A stretch of DNA of 64,000 nucleotides from Sphingomonas ginsenosidimutans. GTDB taxonomy: Bacteria > Pseudomonadota > Alphaproteobacteria > Sphingomonadales > Sphingomonadaceae. The DNA lies in NCBI RefSeq assembly GCF_002374835.1, contig NZ_NWVD01000001.1, positions 434,001-498,000 on the forward strand, given 5' to 3'. The position numbers and the translations under genes were made by a program. The notes beneath the pieces are model-generated. The model saw only the letters and a list, made by a program, of their open reading frames with translations. It ran no database searches and was not told the origin of the DNA. The stretch's first letter is position 1. The number at the start of each line of letters is the position of its first letter. Positions 32,434 through 43,005 of the stretch are shown here, piece after piece.

Positions 32434-35106
32434 ATGACCACCACCTCCACCCAGTTCGTCAATATCGGCGAGCGCACGAACGTCACCGGCTCCGCGGCGT
32501 TCAAGAAGATGATCCTCGCGGGCGATTACAATCGCGCGATCGAGGTCGCGCGCCAGCAGGTGGAGAATGGCGCGCAGGTGGTCGACGTCAACATGGACGA
32601 GGGGCTGCTCGACGCGCACCACGCCATGACGACCTTCCTGAAGCTGATCGCCGCCGAACCGGATATCGCGCGCGTGCCGATCATGATCGATTCGTCCAAG
32701 TGGGACGTGATCGAGGCGGGGCTGAAGTGCGTGTCGGGCAAGCCGATCGTCAATTCGATCAGCATGAAGGAGGGTGAGGAACAGTTCCTCGCGCACGCGC
32801 GCAAGTGCATGAACTATGGCGCGGCGGTCGTCGTGATGGCGTTCGACGAGGTCGGGCAGGCCGACACCAAGGAGCGCAAGGTCGAGATCTGCGATCGCGC
32901 CTACAAGCTGCTGACCGGCATCGGCTTTCCGCCCGAGGATATCATCTTCGATCCCAACGTCTTCGCGGTGGCGACCGGGATCGAGGAGCACAATAACTAC
33001 GGCGTCGACTTCATCGAGGCGTGCCGCGAGATCAAGGCGCGGTGCCCGCACGTCCATATCTCCGGCGGGCTGTCGAACCTCTCGTTCAGCTTCCGCGGCA
33101 ACGAGCCGGTGCGCCGCGCGATGCATTCGGTGTTCCTGTACCACGCCATCCCCGCCGGCATGGACATGGCGATCGTCAACGCCGGGCAGCTCGACGTCTA
33201 TGATCAGATCGACCCGGAGCTGCGCCAGGCGTGCGAGGACGTCATCCTCAACCGCGATCCCGAGGCGGGCGACCGGCTGGTCGCGCTAGCGGAGCGGTTT
33301 CGCGGCACCGACGCGGCGGCGGAGAAGCAGGCCGCCGAGTGGCGCTCGCTGGAGGTGACCAAGCGGCTCGAATATGCGCTGGTCAAGGGCATCGACGCGC
33401 ATGTCGTCGAGGATACCGAGGAATGCCGCCAGATGTACGCCCGCCCGATCGAGGTGATCGAAGGGCCGCTGATGGACGGGATGAACGTCGTGGGCGACCT
33501 GTTCGGGTCGGGCAAGATGTTCCTGCCGCAGGTGGTGAAGTCGGCGCGGGTCATGAAGAAGGCGGTCGCGCACCTGATGCCGTTCATCGAGGCCGCCAAG
33601 GAACCCGGCGCGAAGGGCAAGGGCAAGGTCGTGATGGCGACCGTCAAGGGCGACGTCCACGATATCGGCAAGAACATCGTCGGCGTCGTGCTCCAGTGCA
33701 ACGGCTTCGAGGTGATCGACCTGGGCGTGATGGTGCCGTGGTCGAAGATCCTGGAGGCGGCGAACGAGAATGACGCCGACATGATCGGCCTGTCGGGCCT
33801 CATCACCCCGTCGCTGGACGAAATGGTGACGGTCGCCGAGGAGATGCAGCGCGCGCAGATGCAGATGCCGCTGCTGATCGGCGGCGCGACCACGTCGAAG
33901 GTCCATACCGCGCTGCGCATCGCGCCCGCCTATACCGGGCCGGTCGTCCATGTGCTGGACGCCAGCCGCGCGGTCGGGGTGGCGACGACGCTGGTCAGCG
34001 ACACGATCCGCGACGATTATGTCGCGGGCGTCGCCAGGGATTACCAGGCGGTGCGCGATGCGCGCGAGGGCAAGGGGCAGAATGCGCTGCTGCCGCTGGA
34101 CGAAGCGCGCCGCCGCGGCTTCCCCGCCGACATGGCGCTGAAGGCGCCCGCGCCGAAGCGGCCCGGCCTGCATGTGTTCGACGACTGGGATCTGGCGCAG
34201 CTGCGCGAGTATATCGACTGGACGCCGTTCTTCCGCGCGTGGGAACTGGCGGGCAATTTCCCCGCGATCCTGTCCGATGCGGTGGTCGGCGAGAGTGCGT
34301 CGTCGCTCTATGCCGACGCGCAAGGAATGCTGGACCGCATCGTCGCGGAGAAGTGGCTGACCGCGCGCGGCGTCGCCGGGCTGTGGCCGTGCCATCGCCA
34401 TGACGACGATATCTGGGTCCACGACCGCCACAGCGCCGATCACCGCTCGCCCGACGGCGGCGCGGTGCCGGAGGTATTCAACGTCCCCGATCTGGACCGC
34501 ACCAACGAACATTCGACGCGCCTGCCGTTTCTGCGCCAGCAGATCGCCAAGCGCGAGGGGCGGGCGAACATGTGCCTGGCCGATTTCGTCGACCCGGCGG
34601 GCGACTGGATCGGCGGCTTCGCGGTCGGCATCCACGGCATCGAGCCGCACTTGGAACGCTATCGCGCCGACAATGACGATTACAACGACATCCTGCTGAA
34701 GGCGCTGGCCGATCGTCTGGCGGAAGCGTTCGCGGAGGCGCTGCACGCGCATGTCCGCACGACATTATGGGGCTATGCCCCCGACGAGCAGCTGACCAAC
34801 GAGGCGCTGATCCGCGAGCAATATCGCGGCATCCGCCCGGCGCCGGGCTATCCGGCGTGCCCCGAGCATTCGCTGAAGGGGCGGCTGTTCGAGATGCTGG
34901 ACGCGCAGCGGAACGCCGGACTGGAACTGACCGAGAGTTTCGCGATGCTGCCTACCGCGGCGGTCAGCGGATTCTATTTCGGGCATGCGCAGGCCGAATA
35001 TTTCGGCGTCGCGCGCATCGGGGAGGACCAGCTGGCGGACTATGCGCAGCGGCTGGGCGTCGATCGCGAACGCGCGACGCGGCTGCTGCGCCCGAACCTG
35101 GACTGA
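32434..35106 (+). CDS. metH: Methionine synthase, folate/cobalamin/reactivation modules
   Basis: 890 residues, the rest of cobalamin-dependent methionine synthase. The pterin-binding domain comes first ([19 protein letters not shown]), then the cap domain, then the B12-binding domain with GDVHDIGKN (His409 is the lower cobalt ligand), and a C-terminal AdoMet reactivation domain ([17 protein letters not shown]). All modules but the homocysteine one are present and full length. The ATG at 32434 is just past the REPIN-like element. An upstream in-frame ATG at 32386 would translate repeat sequence and is unlikely. Confidence 0.96.
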   Translation: MTTTSTQFVNIGERTNVTGSAAFKKMILAGDYNRAIEVARQQVENGAQVVDVNMDEGLLDAHHAMTTFLKLIAAEPDIARVPIMIDSSKWDVIEAGLKCVSGKPIVNSISMKEGEEQFLAHARKCMNYGAAVVVMAFDEVGQADTKERKVEICDRAYKLLTGIGFPPEDIIFDPNVFAVATGIEEHNNYGVDFIEACREIKARCPHVHISGGLSNLSFSFRGNEPVRRAMHSVFLYHAIPAGMDMAIVNAGQLDVYDQIDPELRQACEDVILNRDPEAGDRLVALAERFRGTDAAAEKQAAEWRSLEVTKRLEYALVKGIDAHVVEDTEECRQMYARPIEVIEGPLMDGMNVVGDLFGSGKMFLPQVVKSARVMKKAVAHLMPFIEAAKEPGAKGKGKVVMATVKGDVHDIGKNIVGVVLQCNGFEVIDLGVMVPWSKILEAANENDADMIGLSGLITPSLDEMVTVAEEMQRAQMQMPLLIGGATTSKVHTALRIAPAYTGPVVHVLDASRAVGVATTLVSDTIRDDYVAGVARDYQAVRDAREGKGQNALLPLDEARRRGFPADMALKAPAPKRPGLHVFDDWDLAQLREYIDWTPFFRAWELAGNFPAILSDAVVGESASSLYADAQGMLDRIVAEKWLTARGVAGLWPCHRHDDDIWVHDRHSADHRSPDGGAVPEVFNVPDLDRTNEHSTRLPFLRQQIAKREGRANMCLADFVDPAGDWIGGFAVGIHGIEPHLERYRADNDDYNDILLKALADRLAEAFAEALHAHVRTTLWGYAPDEQLTNEALIREQYRGIRPAPGYPACPEHSLKGRLFEMLDAQRNAGLELTESFAMLPTAAVSGFYFGHAQAEYFGVARIGEDQLADYAQRLGVDRERATRLLRPNLD

Positions 35107-35113
35107 TCGCGCC

Positions 35114-35230
35114 TCAGCGCGCGATGAGCATCGCCGTTTCCACCGCCGCCGCGACCGCACACCAGCTGGCGAGCGTCAGCGCCGCCATGATGCCGATACG
35201 TTGCAGGGGCGTGTAGAGCCGGATCATCAT
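35114..35230 (-). CDS. Tiny single-pass membrane protein
   Basis: 38 residues, MMIRLYTPLQRIGIMAALTL followed by a hydrophobic ASWCAVAAAVETAMLIAR. A short basic start and one transmembrane helix suggest an inner-membrane microprotein. GGACGAGG directly precedes the double ATG (35230 and 35227). It lies convergent to metH with a seven-base gap. Very short, so coding status is uncertain, but the ribosome-binding site and clean hydrophobic profile favour it. Confidence 0.55.
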   Translation of the reverse strand: MMIRLYTPLQRIGIMAALTLASWCAVAAAVETAMLIAR

Positions 35231-35415
35231 CCTCGTCCTTCTAACGACCCGGTCGCATGATGCCGGGATGACGCGAAGGATTGCAGAAAGATGACAAGCG
35301 GAAAAGCCAGCGCCCCTGTCCCATGTCGAGACAAATTCGCGTCGCGGTGATCGGGCGGCTCGATCAGCGACGCCGCCGCGCGCGCGCTCCGATCGACGCG
35401 ACACCGCCACGCCTG

Positions 35416-36309
35416 CTATCCCGCTGATTGGCGGGCCATTTCGATCAGCGCCCTGAACGCGGCCGATGGATTCCGGCGGGTGGGGTAATAAAGGCACAGC
35501 GGGTCGCGCGGCGGCGTCCAGTCTTCCAGTACCCGGACGAGGCGACCCGCACGGATGTCGTCGCGGACGTCCGCTTCCATGAAATAGCCGAGCCCGACAT
35601 GATCGAGGACGGCGATGCGCGACAGGCTCGATTCGTCCAGCGTGATCGGCCCGGTGACGTCGATCGCCACCGACTCCCCATCCTTTTCGAACTGCCAGCG
35701 ATGCAGCGCGCCGTTGGGCAGCCGGATGCGAAGGCACGCGTGACGGAGAAGGTCCGGCGGCGTGCGGGGCGTGCCATTGGCCGCGAGATAGGCGGGCGAC
35801 GCGACCACCGCGAAGCTGCGCGGCGGCCCGACGGGAATGGCGATCATGTCGGTCGGCACCAGGTTCGCGGCGCGCAGGCCGAGGTCGAAGCCTTCGGCAA
35901 CGATGTCCACGATCCGCCCCTCGGTGACGAGATCGATATGGACCTGCGGATAGCGGCGCAGGAAGCGCAGCAGCAGCGGCGCCAGTATCTCGCGGCCCCC
36001 CGACGCGAAGGCGTTGATCCGCAACGTCCCCGATGGCGTTTCCTGCTGCGACCGGGCGGCCCCCATCGCGTCGTGCAGCGTGCGCACGGCCGGGCCGACC
36101 TGTTCGACGAAATTCCGCCCGGCGTCGGTCAGCGACACGCTGCGCGTCGTGCGGTTGAACAGCCGCACCCCTAGCTGCCCTTCCAGCTTGGCGATGGCAT
36201 TGCTGAGCGCGGTGGTGGACAGCCCCAGTTCCAGCGCCGCGGCGCGAAACGATCCGCATCGCGCGATCGCCAGAACGGCATCGAACTCTAGCAGGCCGTG
36301 CTTCGACAT
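35416..36309 (-). CDS. LysR-family transcriptional regulator
   Basis: 297 residues. The N-terminal winged helix reads [20 protein letters not shown], then [20 protein letters not shown] and [14 protein letters not shown], which is full LysR. The effector domain follows with the usual [10 protein letters not shown] junction. It is divergent from the NTF2-like and SDR genes with a 96-base shared control region, the classic layout for a LysR protein that controls its neighbour. The effector is unknown. Confidence 0.93.
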   Translation of the reverse strand: MSKHGLLEFDAVLAIARCGSFRAAALELGLSTTALSNAIAKLEGQLGVRLFNRTTRSVSLTDAGRNFVEQVGPAVRTLHDAMGAARSQQETPSGTLRINAFASGGREILAPLLLRFLRRYPQVHIDLVTEGRIVDIVAEGFDLGLRAANLVPTDMIAIPVGPPRSFAVVASPAYLAANGTPRTPPDLLRHACLRIRLPNGALHRWQFEKDGESVAIDVTGPITLDESSLSRIAVLDHVGLGYFMEADVRDDIRAGRLVRVLEDWTPPRDPLCLYYPTRRNPSAAFRALIEMARQSAG

Positions 36310-36405
36310 TGTCCCGCCTTTCGCAACGGCACATGCCGATTTGACCCGATTATCGCAAGCAGCGCGCGGCGTTAGATCGGCGGCGTCATCGCAAGGAGCA
36401 CGGCC

Positions 36406-36735
36406 ATGTCGATAAAACTGCCCACACCCATCGCCGATTATGTCGCCGCCAATGCGCGGCTCGACGCCGACGCCATGCTGAGGCCGTTCGCGGCCGATGC
36501 GGTGTTCGTGGACAACGGGAAGCGTTTCGAGGGCAGTGAGCAGATTCGGGCGCTGTTCGAACGCGAGGTGATCGCCGTGAAGGCGGTCTTCGCGCCCGAC
36601 GCGATCCGCCACGAAGCCGGGCGGGTCGTGGTCGAGGGCCCCGCGCACGGCGACTTCCCCGGCAGCCCGCTGCGCTTCACCTACCGCTTCACGCTCGACG
36701 GCGATGCGATCGCGGCACTGGAGGTCACGATATGA
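36406..36735 (+). CDS. NTF2-like (SnoaL-type) small protein
   Basis: 109 residues with the cone-shaped NTF2-like fold pattern: an N-terminal helix ([20 protein letters not shown]), [20 protein letters not shown], and a closing strand [17 protein letters not shown]. Such proteins are ketosteroid-isomerase-like enzymes or binding proteins. It overlaps the SDR gene by four bases and is probably under the divergent LysR protein. No catalytic residue can be assigned with confidence. Confidence 0.86.
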   Translation: MSIKLPTPIADYVAANARLDADAMLRPFAADAVFVDNGKRFEGSEQIRALFEREVIAVKAVFAPDAIRHEAGRVVVEGPAHGDFPGSPLRFTYRFTLDGDAIAALEVTI

Positions 36736-37520
36736 CGAGCCGGGTCGATCCCACCGAATTCGCGGACAAGCGCGTCGTCGTCAGCGGCGGGACCAAGGGG
36801 CTGGGGCGCGCGACCGTCGACCGGTTTCTCGCCGGCGGCGCGCGGGTCATGACCGCCGCGCGCAGAGCGGCGGCGGCGAGCGAGGGGGTCGAGTTTGTTG
36901 CGGCCGATCTGACGACCGCCGACGGCAGCCGGACGCTGGCGGACGCCGCGCTCGACAGGCTGGGCGGCGTCGACATCCTGGCGCATGTGATCGGCGGATC
37001 GTCCGCGCCGGCGGGCGGGTTCGCCGCGCTCACCGACGAACACTGGCTGGCGGAACTCAACCTCAATCTGCTCGCGACCGTGCGGCTCGATCGCCTGCTG
37101 CTGCCGACGATGATCGCGCAGGGCGCGGGCGCGGTGGTGCACGTCACCTCGATCCAGTCGGTGCTGCCGCTGCCGGAATCGACCACCGCCTATGCCGCGG
37201 CCAAGGCCGCGCTGCGGACCTACAGCAAGGCGCTGTCAAGGGAACTGGGCCCGCGGAGCGTGCGCGTCAATACCGTTTCCCCCGGGTGGATCATGACCGA
37301 ATCGGCCACCGGCTTCCTGGAGCGGTTGCAGGCGGCGAACGGCGGGACCATCGAGGACGCGCGTCGGTCGGTGCTCGATGCGCTGGGCGGCATTCCGATC
37401 GGGCGCGGGGCCGAACCGCATGAGGTCGCCGACCTGATCGCCTATCTTGCCGCGGATCGCGCCGCGGCGATCCATGGCGCCGAGTTCGTCATCGACGGCG
37501 GCACGATCCGCACCGTGTGA
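36732..37520 (+). CDS. Short-chain dehydrogenase/reductase
   Basis: 262 residues. Cofactor loop [14 protein letters not shown], an AHVIGG variant of the NNAG motif, catalytic Ser in VTSIQSV and AYAAAKAAL as YxxxK, and the PGW motif SPGWIMTES. The altered NNAG segment is typical of a subgroup of oxidoreductases acting on small aromatic or alicyclic substrates, but the substrate is unknown. It is cotranscribed with the NTF2-like gene under likely LysR control. Confidence 0.92.
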   Translation: MTSRVDPTEFADKRVVVSGGTKGLGRATVDRFLAGGARVMTAARRAAAASEGVEFVAADLTTADGSRTLADAALDRLGGVDILAHVIGGSSAPAGGFAALTDEHWLAELNLNLLATVRLDRLLLPTMIAQGAGAVVHVTSIQSVLPLPESTTAYAAAKAALRTYSKALSRELGPRSVRVNTVSPGWIMTESATGFLERLQAANGGTIEDARRSVLDALGGIPIGRGAEPHEVADLIAYLAADRAAAIHGAEFVIDGGTIRTV

Positions 37521-37568
37521 CGATGGCCGCGGCCACCGGACGCGCGGCGATCGGCCGATGCGAGCGGG

Positions 37569-38249
37569 TCAGATCCGCCGATAGCGGAAGTACCAGACCT
37601 CATGCCCCTGCCGCCGCGCCTTGCGTTCGTAGCGGGTTTCCGGCCAGTCGGCGGGGCGGGTCAGGAAGTCGGCGGGGGTGGCGGCGGTCCACACGAAGTC
37701 GCGGCGCTGGTTCATCACCATCATCGACCAGCGGCAATAGGTGGGATCGTCGGTGCCCAGCCGGAATTCCGCGCCTGGTTTCAGCTTGGCGGCGATCAGG
37801 TCGAGCGGGCCGTGGTTCATCATCCGCCGCTTGGCATGGCGCGCCTTGGGCCAGGGGTCGGGGTGGAGCAGGTAGACGCGGTCGAGCGAGGCGTCGGGCA
37901 GCCGCTCCACCACCTCCAGCGCGTCGCCCATATGGATGCGGACATTGTCCAGCGCGCCGTCGCGCACATGGCCCAGCGCGCCGACGACGCCGTTCAGGAA
38001 CGGTTCGCACCCGATGAAGCCGGTGCCGGGCGCGGCGGCGGCCTGACCGGCGAGATGCTCGCCCGCGCCGAAGCCGATTTCGACGTGGAGCGGGCGCGCG
38101 TCGCCGAACAGCCGCTCGGCGGTCAGCGGGCCGTCGTCGGGAACCGCGATGCGCGGCAGCAGCTCCTCGACCAGCGCGGCCTGCCCGGCGCGCAACGCAT
38201 GGCCCTGACGCCGGCCGTACAGGCGGCGGATCGTGATCGGATCGTTCAT
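37569..38249 (-). CDS. trmB: tRNA (guanine-46-N7)-methyltransferase
   Basis: 226 residues. SAM-binding region HVEIGFGAGEHLAGQ, followed by GCEPFLNGVVGAL, and the family motif YLLHPDPWPKARHAKRR. The terminal YERKARRQGHEVWYFRYRR completes the TrmB pattern. It methylates G46 of tRNA. It is single on its strand and divergent from the FNT channel gene, whose upstream region it shares. Confidence 0.96.
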   Translation of the reverse strand: MNDPITIRRLYGRRQGHALRAGQAALVEELLPRIAVPDDGPLTAERLFGDARPLHVEIGFGAGEHLAGQAAAAPGTGFIGCEPFLNGVVGALGHVRDGALDNVRIHMGDALEVVERLPDASLDRVYLLHPDPWPKARHAKRRMMNHGPLDLIAAKLKPGAEFRLGTDDPTYCRWSMMVMNQRRDFVWTAATPADFLTRPADWPETRYERKARRQGHEVWYFRYRRI

Positions 38250-38315
38250 GCAGCGCCCCCTAACGCGGTCAGGCCCGAAACGGAACGCCGCGCGCGGCCG
38301 CCCGTTCGGCACGCG

Positions 38316-39128
38316 ATGGAAAGCGATACACCCGCCGCCGATGTCGACGAACTGAAGGCGGCGGACGCGCGCGACGTCCACCGCGCCGTGCGCGAGGAGG
38401 GCGAGGAACAGCTGGTGCGCCCGGCCGCGTCGCTGCTGTGGTCGGCGTTCGCGGCCGGCTTCGCGATCAACGCCTCGCTGCTGGCGGAAGGGTCGTTGCA
38501 CGTGGCGGTGCCCGATGGCGCGGCCAAGACGCTGCTGGTGACATTGGGCTATCCGATCGGCTTCGTGATCGTGATCCTGGGGCGGATGCAGTTCTTTACC
38601 GAAAGCACGGTGACCGCGATGCTGCCGCTGATGGCGCGCCCGTCGCTGCGAGCGCTGCGCCGGACGGTGCGGCTGTGGGCGCTGGTGCTGATCGCCAATC
38701 TGGCGGGCACGGCGACCGCGACGCTGGCGCTGTCGCAGGCTGGGCTGGTCGATGCGGGCCTGCGCGATGCGATGGTGGCGGTATCGACCCGGGTGCTGGC
38801 GCATGACGGCTGGGCGACGTTCCTGACCGCGATCCCGGCGGGCTTCCTGATCGCGAGCGTCGCATGGGTGCTGCCGAACGCACGCGAACAGGCGTTCTTC
38901 GTGATCTATGCGATCACCTTCACCGTGGGCGTGGCCGGGTTGAGCCATTCGGTGGTCGGGTCGGCGGAGGCGTTCCTGTTGCTGTGGGACGGGCAGGTCG
39001 GCGTCGCCCGCGCACTGGGATTGCTGATTGCGCCGGCGGTGGCGGGTAATCTGGTGGGCGGCGCGGGGCTGTTCGCGCTGCTGGCGCACGGGCAGGTGCG
39101 CGGCGAGATGATGGAAGGCAGGCAGTGA
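38316..39128 (+). CDS. Formate/nitrite transporter (FNT) family channel
   Basis: 270 residues with six hydrophobic helices. An unusual long charged N-terminus (about 50 residues, ending REEGEEQLVRP) precedes the membrane part (LLWSAFAAGFAINASLLAEG). LGRMQFFTEST and LGLLIAPAVAGNLVGGAGLF match the pore and the late NxxGG motif. These channels carry monovalent anions such as formate or nitrite; this branch is often annotated YfdC-like, with undefined substrate. It overlaps the PAP2 gene by four bases. Confidence 0.88.
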   Translation: MESDTPAADVDELKAADARDVHRAVREEGEEQLVRPAASLLWSAFAAGFAINASLLAEGSLHVAVPDGAAKTLLVTLGYPIGFVIVILGRMQFFTESTVTAMLPLMARPSLRALRRTVRLWALVLIANLAGTATATLALSQAGLVDAGLRDAMVAVSTRVLAHDGWATFLTAIPAGFLIASVAWVLPNAREQAFFVIYAITFTVGVAGLSHSVVGSAEAFLLLWDGQVGVARALGLLIAPAVAGNLVGGAGLFALLAHGQVRGEMMEGRQ

Positions 39129-39772
39129 TGGGCGGCAAGGCGAAGAAGAAGGCGCAGCGGCTGGCGACGGCGGAGCATCGCGCGGAGCGGCCGTTGCTGG
39201 CACTGGCGAGCACGCCGTTGATCCGCATGCTGTCGCCCGCGGCCAAGGCGGCGGACGAGCCGCAGCTGCTGGCGCTGGGCATCGGCACTTTCGCGCTGGG
39301 CACGGTGCTGCGCCGGCACACGATGGCGCGCAGCGGGGCGCGGATGGTGGCCAGCCACCTGCTCGCCACCGGCATCAAGACCGCGCTGAAGGCGGGGGTC
39401 GATCGCGCCCGCCCGACCGCCGCGGCAAAGGGCGGCGCCACGCTGCGCAAGGGGCATGGCACCGCCGATACGGCGCGCAACGCCTTTCCCTCCGGCCATG
39501 CCGCCGGGGCGGTGGCGGTGGCGCAGGCCGCCGCGCACGAGGCGCCCGGCGTCGCTACCCCCGCGCGGCTGGCGGCGGGGGCGGCGGGTGCGTTGCAGGT
39601 GACGCGCGGCGCGCATTATCTGACCGACGTCGCCGCGGGCGCGGCGATCGGATGGCTGTCGGAACGGTTGGCCGGCTGGGCGGTCGGCACTGCCGAACGC
39701 TATGTCGCGCAACGAGCGGCGCGTGCCGACGACGCTGGCGCGCTGGCGGAGGTGGAGGCGCACCCCAGTTGA
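39125..39772 (+). CDS. PAP2-family phosphatase
   Basis: 215 residues. The three PAP2 blocks are present: KAGVDRARPT, NAFPSGHAAGA, and TRGAHYLTDVAAG, with the catalytic His pair and Asp. Family members dephosphorylate phosphatidic acid or undecaprenyl pyrophosphate in the membrane. The N-terminus is basic (GGKAKKKAQRL), consistent with inside-positive topology. It is coupled to the FNT gene by an ATGA overlap. Confidence 0.92.
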   Translation: MMGGKAKKKAQRLATAEHRAERPLLALASTPLIRMLSPAAKAADEPQLLALGIGTFALGTVLRRHTMARSGARMVASHLLATGIKTALKAGVDRARPTAAAKGGATLRKGHGTADTARNAFPSGHAAGAVAVAQAAAHEAPGVATPARLAAGAAGALQVTRGAHYLTDVAAGAAIGWLSERLAGWAVGTAERYVAQRAARADDAGALAEVEAHPS

Positions 39773-39794
39773 GGCGGCCTCAACCTGCGGGGCC

Positions 39795-40952
39795 TCAACC
39801 CGCCGTGAAGGTCATCCCCGCGTTGGCGATCAGCCGTTCGCGCAGCTTCGCGCCCATCAGGGCGCCGGGGGTCCAGATGCCGCCCGCGCCCTCGACATCG
39901 CGGATCAGGCACAGCGCACTTTCGGCGAGCATCTTCGATGTGCAGCCGTAGCCGGGGTCCTTGTCGCCGGTGACGACCGCGTCGATGCGCGTATTGTCGG
40001 GCATCAGCCCGGCGAACAGGATGTCGAAATGGCCCGCGTCGCGTTCCTCCTTCGACGGGCCTTCGCCGGGTTTCGGCCCCTTGTCGCCGGCCAGCGGGTT
40101 GATCTTCGCCAGCGCCTCGGCTGCGGCCTTGCCCATGTCGCCCAGCCCGGCGACGACCATCTCGTCATAGACCAGATCGCCCCACGGTTGTCCCAGCAGG
40201 AAGTTGGTGCGGTGGACGTTCTTGGTATTGATCGGCGCCATGATGAACGGCGCGACCCAGGCGGCGATCGTCGGGTCGTATTCGGGCAGCAGCCCGGCCG
40301 GCTGCGCGGGGCCGGCGTGGCCGGGCGCCAGCGCGAACGGATCGGTCAGCAGCATCGCCAGCGACGGCTTGCGCGCGATCGCCGCCAGCGTTGCCTTCAG
40401 GCTGGCGCTGGTACCGCCGGAAAAGCCGCCCTTCATCTGGCGCACGCGCGCCTTCACGCGCGGCACCGGCTGGCCGAACCGTTCCTTCGCCGCTTCCTGC
40501 AGCGTCAGCACGCCCAGGTCGAAGGGGATCGAATCGAACCCGCACGAAAAGACGATCCGCGCGCCGGTGCGCTTCGCTTCCGCATCGTGGCGGTCGATCA
40601 TCTCGCGCATCCACCCCGGCTCGCCGCACAGGTCGACATAGGCGGTGCCGGTCGCCGCGCACGCCGCCACCAGATCGCTGCCGTACAGCTGGTACGGGCC
40701 GACGGTAGTGATGATGACCCGCGTGCGTTCGCACATCGCGCGCAGCGAGGCGGGATCGTCGGCATTGGCGGTGAGGAGCGGGACGTCGGCGGACACGCCC
40801 ATTTCGTCGCGCACTTCCTGCAGCTTGGTCAGCGAGCGGCCTGCCATTGCCCAGGTGAGGCCGCTGGGGTAGGTGAGCGCCAGATATTCGGCCACCAGCC
40901 GCCCGGTGAAGCCCGACGCGCCATAGACGATGACGTCGAATTCGCTGGCCAT
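39795..40952 (-). CDS. Saccharopine-dehydrogenase-like NADP-binding reductase (trans-acting enoyl reductase type)
   Basis: 385 residues. The Rossmann start is DVIVYGASGFTGRLVAEYLA; VDLCGEPGWMREMID and VFSCGFDSIPFDLGVL are typical of this family, which includes trans-acting enoyl reductases of mycobacterial lipid synthesis. True saccharopine dehydrogenase activity is unlikely. The role here is unknown and the neighbours do not help. The start at ATG 40952 follows the GGGAGAGGGATT purine stretch. Confidence 0.9.
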   Translation of the reverse strand: MASEFDVIVYGASGFTGRLVAEYLALTYPSGLTWAMAGRSLTKLQEVRDEMGVSADVPLLTANADDPASLRAMCERTRVIITTVGPYQLYGSDLVAACAATGTAYVDLCGEPGWMREMIDRHDAEAKRTGARIVFSCGFDSIPFDLGVLTLQEAAKERFGQPVPRVKARVRQMKGGFSGGTSASLKATLAAIARKPSLAMLLTDPFALAPGHAGPAQPAGLLPEYDPTIAAWVAPFIMAPINTKNVHRTNFLLGQPWGDLVYDEMVVAGLGDMGKAAAEALAKINPLAGDKGPKPGEGPSKEERDAGHFDILFAGLMPDNTRIDAVVTGDKDPGYGCTSKMLAESALCLIRDVEGAGGIWTPGALMGAKLRERLIANAGMTFTAG

Positions 40953-41028
40953 AATCCCTCTCCCGATTCCCGCTTTCGCGCGATTGTGAGGGACCGGCGG
41001 CGGGGAGGCAAGCGCGGCGGCGGCCCCG

Positions 41029-42807
41029 TCAGGCCGCCTCGCTGAATTGCAGGCTGGCGAGCCGCGCATACAGGCCGCCCTGCTGGATCAGCGCGGCGTG
41101 CGTGCCTTCCTCCACGATCCGGCCGGCGTCCAGCACCGCGATCCGCTGCGCCGCGCGGACGGTAGCGAGGCGATGCGCGATGACGATCGTGGTGCGCCCG
41201 GCCATCAGCCGCTCCAGCGCATCCTGCACCAGCCGCTCGCTTTCGGCGTCCAGCGCGCTGGTCGCCTCGTCCAGCAGCAGGATCGGCGCATCGCGCAGCA
41301 GCGCGCGCGCGATCGCCACGCGCTGGCGCTGCCCGCCCGACAGCCGCGCGCCGCCCTCGCCCAGGAAGGTATCCAGCCCGTCGGGCAGCGCGCGCAGGAA
41401 ATCGGCGGCATTGGCCGCCTCCGCCGCGGCCCAGATCGCCGCATCATCGGCATCCCAGCGGCCGTAGCGCAGATTGTCGCGCGCGCTGGTGCCGAAGATG
41501 ACGGTTTCCTGCGGCACCATCGCGATCCGCGCGCGCACCGCCGCCGGATCGGCATCGCGCAGGTCGACACCGTCCACCATCACGCGCCCGGCGGCGGGTT
41601 GGTAGAAATGCTGGATCAGCTGGAACAAGGTCGATTTGCCCGCGCCCGACGGGCCGACCACCGCCAGCGTCTCGCCCGGCGACACCGTCAGCGAGAAATC
41701 GTGGAGCGCGGCGACGTCCGGCCGCGTGGGATAGCGAAATTCGACATGGTCGAACTCGATCCGTCCCTGCGGCGGCTGCGGCAGCGCGACCGGGTGGGCG
41801 GGCGCGGCGATGGTCGGGCGTTCCTGAAGCAGTTCCGACAGCCGCCCCGCCGCGCCCGCGCCGCGCAACAGGTCGCCATAGACCTCGGTCAGCGCGCCGA
41901 ACGCGCCCGCGACGATCCCGCCGGTCAGCACGAAGGCGGCGATCGACCCGCCCGACAGCCGCCCGGCGGCAACGTCGATCGCGCCTTCCCACAGCACCAG
42001 CGTGATCGCGCCGAAGATCAGCGCGATGACGATCGCGGTCATCACCGCGCGCAGCGCGATGCGCCGCCGCGCCGCCGCCATCGTCGCCTCCACCGCATCG
42101 CCGAAGCGCGCGCTTTCGCGGGCCTCCTGTCCGAACGCCTGGACGATCTTCATCGCGCCCAGCGTCTCGGTCACGATCGATCCGACGTCGGCGATCCGGT
42201 CCTGCGAGGTGCGCGAATGGCTGCGCACGCGCTTCCCCAGCAGCGCGATCGGCGCGATAATGAGCGGGATACCCAGCAGCAGCATCCCCGCCAGCTTGGG
42301 CGAGATCGCGAACAGGTAGATCAGCCCGCCGACCCCGGTGACGCTGTTGCGCAGCGCGATCGACACGGTGCTGCCGACCACGGTTTCGATCTGCGCGGTG
42401 TCCGCCGTCAGCCGCGAGGCGATTTCCGACGGGCGGTTCTCCTCGTAGAAACTGGGGCTGAGCGTCATCAGGTGGCGCTGCACGCTGGTGCGGATGTCCG
42501 CCACCACGCGCTCGCCCAGCCACGAGACGAAATAGAACCGCACCGCCGTGCCCAGCGCCAGCACCACGACGATCATCAGCATGTAGTGGAACGTCGCCGA
42601 CACCGCGGACGGATCGGCGCCGCCGCTGATGAAGCCGCGATCGATGACGCGGTTGAAACTGTACGGGATGCCCAGCGTGGCCACCGACGTGACCAGCAGC
42701 GCCAGCGCCGCCGCCGCGATCTGCGCCGGATAGCGGCGCGCATGGCGCCAGATCATCGACAGATTGCCGATGCGGCGGGACGGGACGACGTCGGTGGTGC
42801 TGGCCAT
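41029..42807 (-). CDS. ABC exporter with fused permease and ATPase (MsbA-like)
   Basis: 592 residues: a six-helix type I exporter domain (residues about 20-330) and a C-terminal ATPase. Walker A is VGPSGAGKSTLF, the signature is LSGGQRQRVAIARALL, and Walker B is ILLLDEATSALDAESERL. It resembles lipid/multidrug exporters of the MsbA/BmrA type; the substrate is not predictable. ATG 42807 is chosen because sequence further upstream is rich in low-quality arginine codons. The 5' side faces phaZ across a 198-base control region. Confidence 0.93.
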   Translation of the reverse strand: MASTTDVVPSRRIGNLSMIWRHARRYPAQIAAAALALLVTSVATLGIPYSFNRVIDRGFISGGADPSAVSATFHYMLMIVVVLALGTAVRFYFVSWLGERVVADIRTSVQRHLMTLSPSFYEENRPSEIASRLTADTAQIETVVGSTVSIALRNSVTGVGGLIYLFAISPKLAGMLLLGIPLIIAPIALLGKRVRSHSRTSQDRIADVGSIVTETLGAMKIVQAFGQEARESARFGDAVEATMAAARRRIALRAVMTAIVIALIFGAITLVLWEGAIDVAAGRLSGGSIAAFVLTGGIVAGAFGALTEVYGDLLRGAGAAGRLSELLQERPTIAAPAHPVALPQPPQGRIEFDHVEFRYPTRPDVAALHDFSLTVSPGETLAVVGPSGAGKSTLFQLIQHFYQPAAGRVMVDGVDLRDADPAAVRARIAMVPQETVIFGTSARDNLRYGRWDADDAAIWAAAEAANAADFLRALPDGLDTFLGEGGARLSGGQRQRVAIARALLRDAPILLLDEATSALDAESERLVQDALERLMAGRTTIVIAHRLATVRAAQRIAVLDAGRIVEEGTHAALIQQGGLYARLASLQFSEAA

Positions 42808-42937
42808 GGTGGCTGCGTGTAGCAGCAGGTGGGGGCGCGGCTCAACGCGGACGGTGGCCGACGCGCGCCGACCTGTCCCATGCTGTGCCCGCCGGGCCAC
42901 GGCGGGACCGCGATCGTCGCCCGCGTGTTCTTATTGC

Positions 42938-42983
42938 ATTGCAGCAATTGCGTTTTGACGTACAACCCATCGCACCCATATCA
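42938..42983 (+). promoter_or_regulatory. phaZ promoter with PhaR-like palindrome
   Basis: ATTGCAGCAAT (42938-42948) is a perfect 11-bp palindrome with a TGCAGCA core like known PhaR targets. Just downstream lie TTGACG (42955-42960) and, 17-18 bases on, ATATCA/TATCAA (42978-42984). Local AT content is high relative to flanking genes. Binding by PhaR is inference from the motif and the downstream gene. Confidence 0.5.
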
Positions 42984-43005
42984 ATGGGGGAAGGATTTTC
43001 GTTCG

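Noticed and set aside
35231..35415. The 185-base gap before the LysR gene examined for a small gene or RNA.
   Set aside because: No frame with a ribosome-binding site and no stable extended hairpin was found; GATGCCGGGATGACG near 35261 resembles a repeat edge but has no partner.
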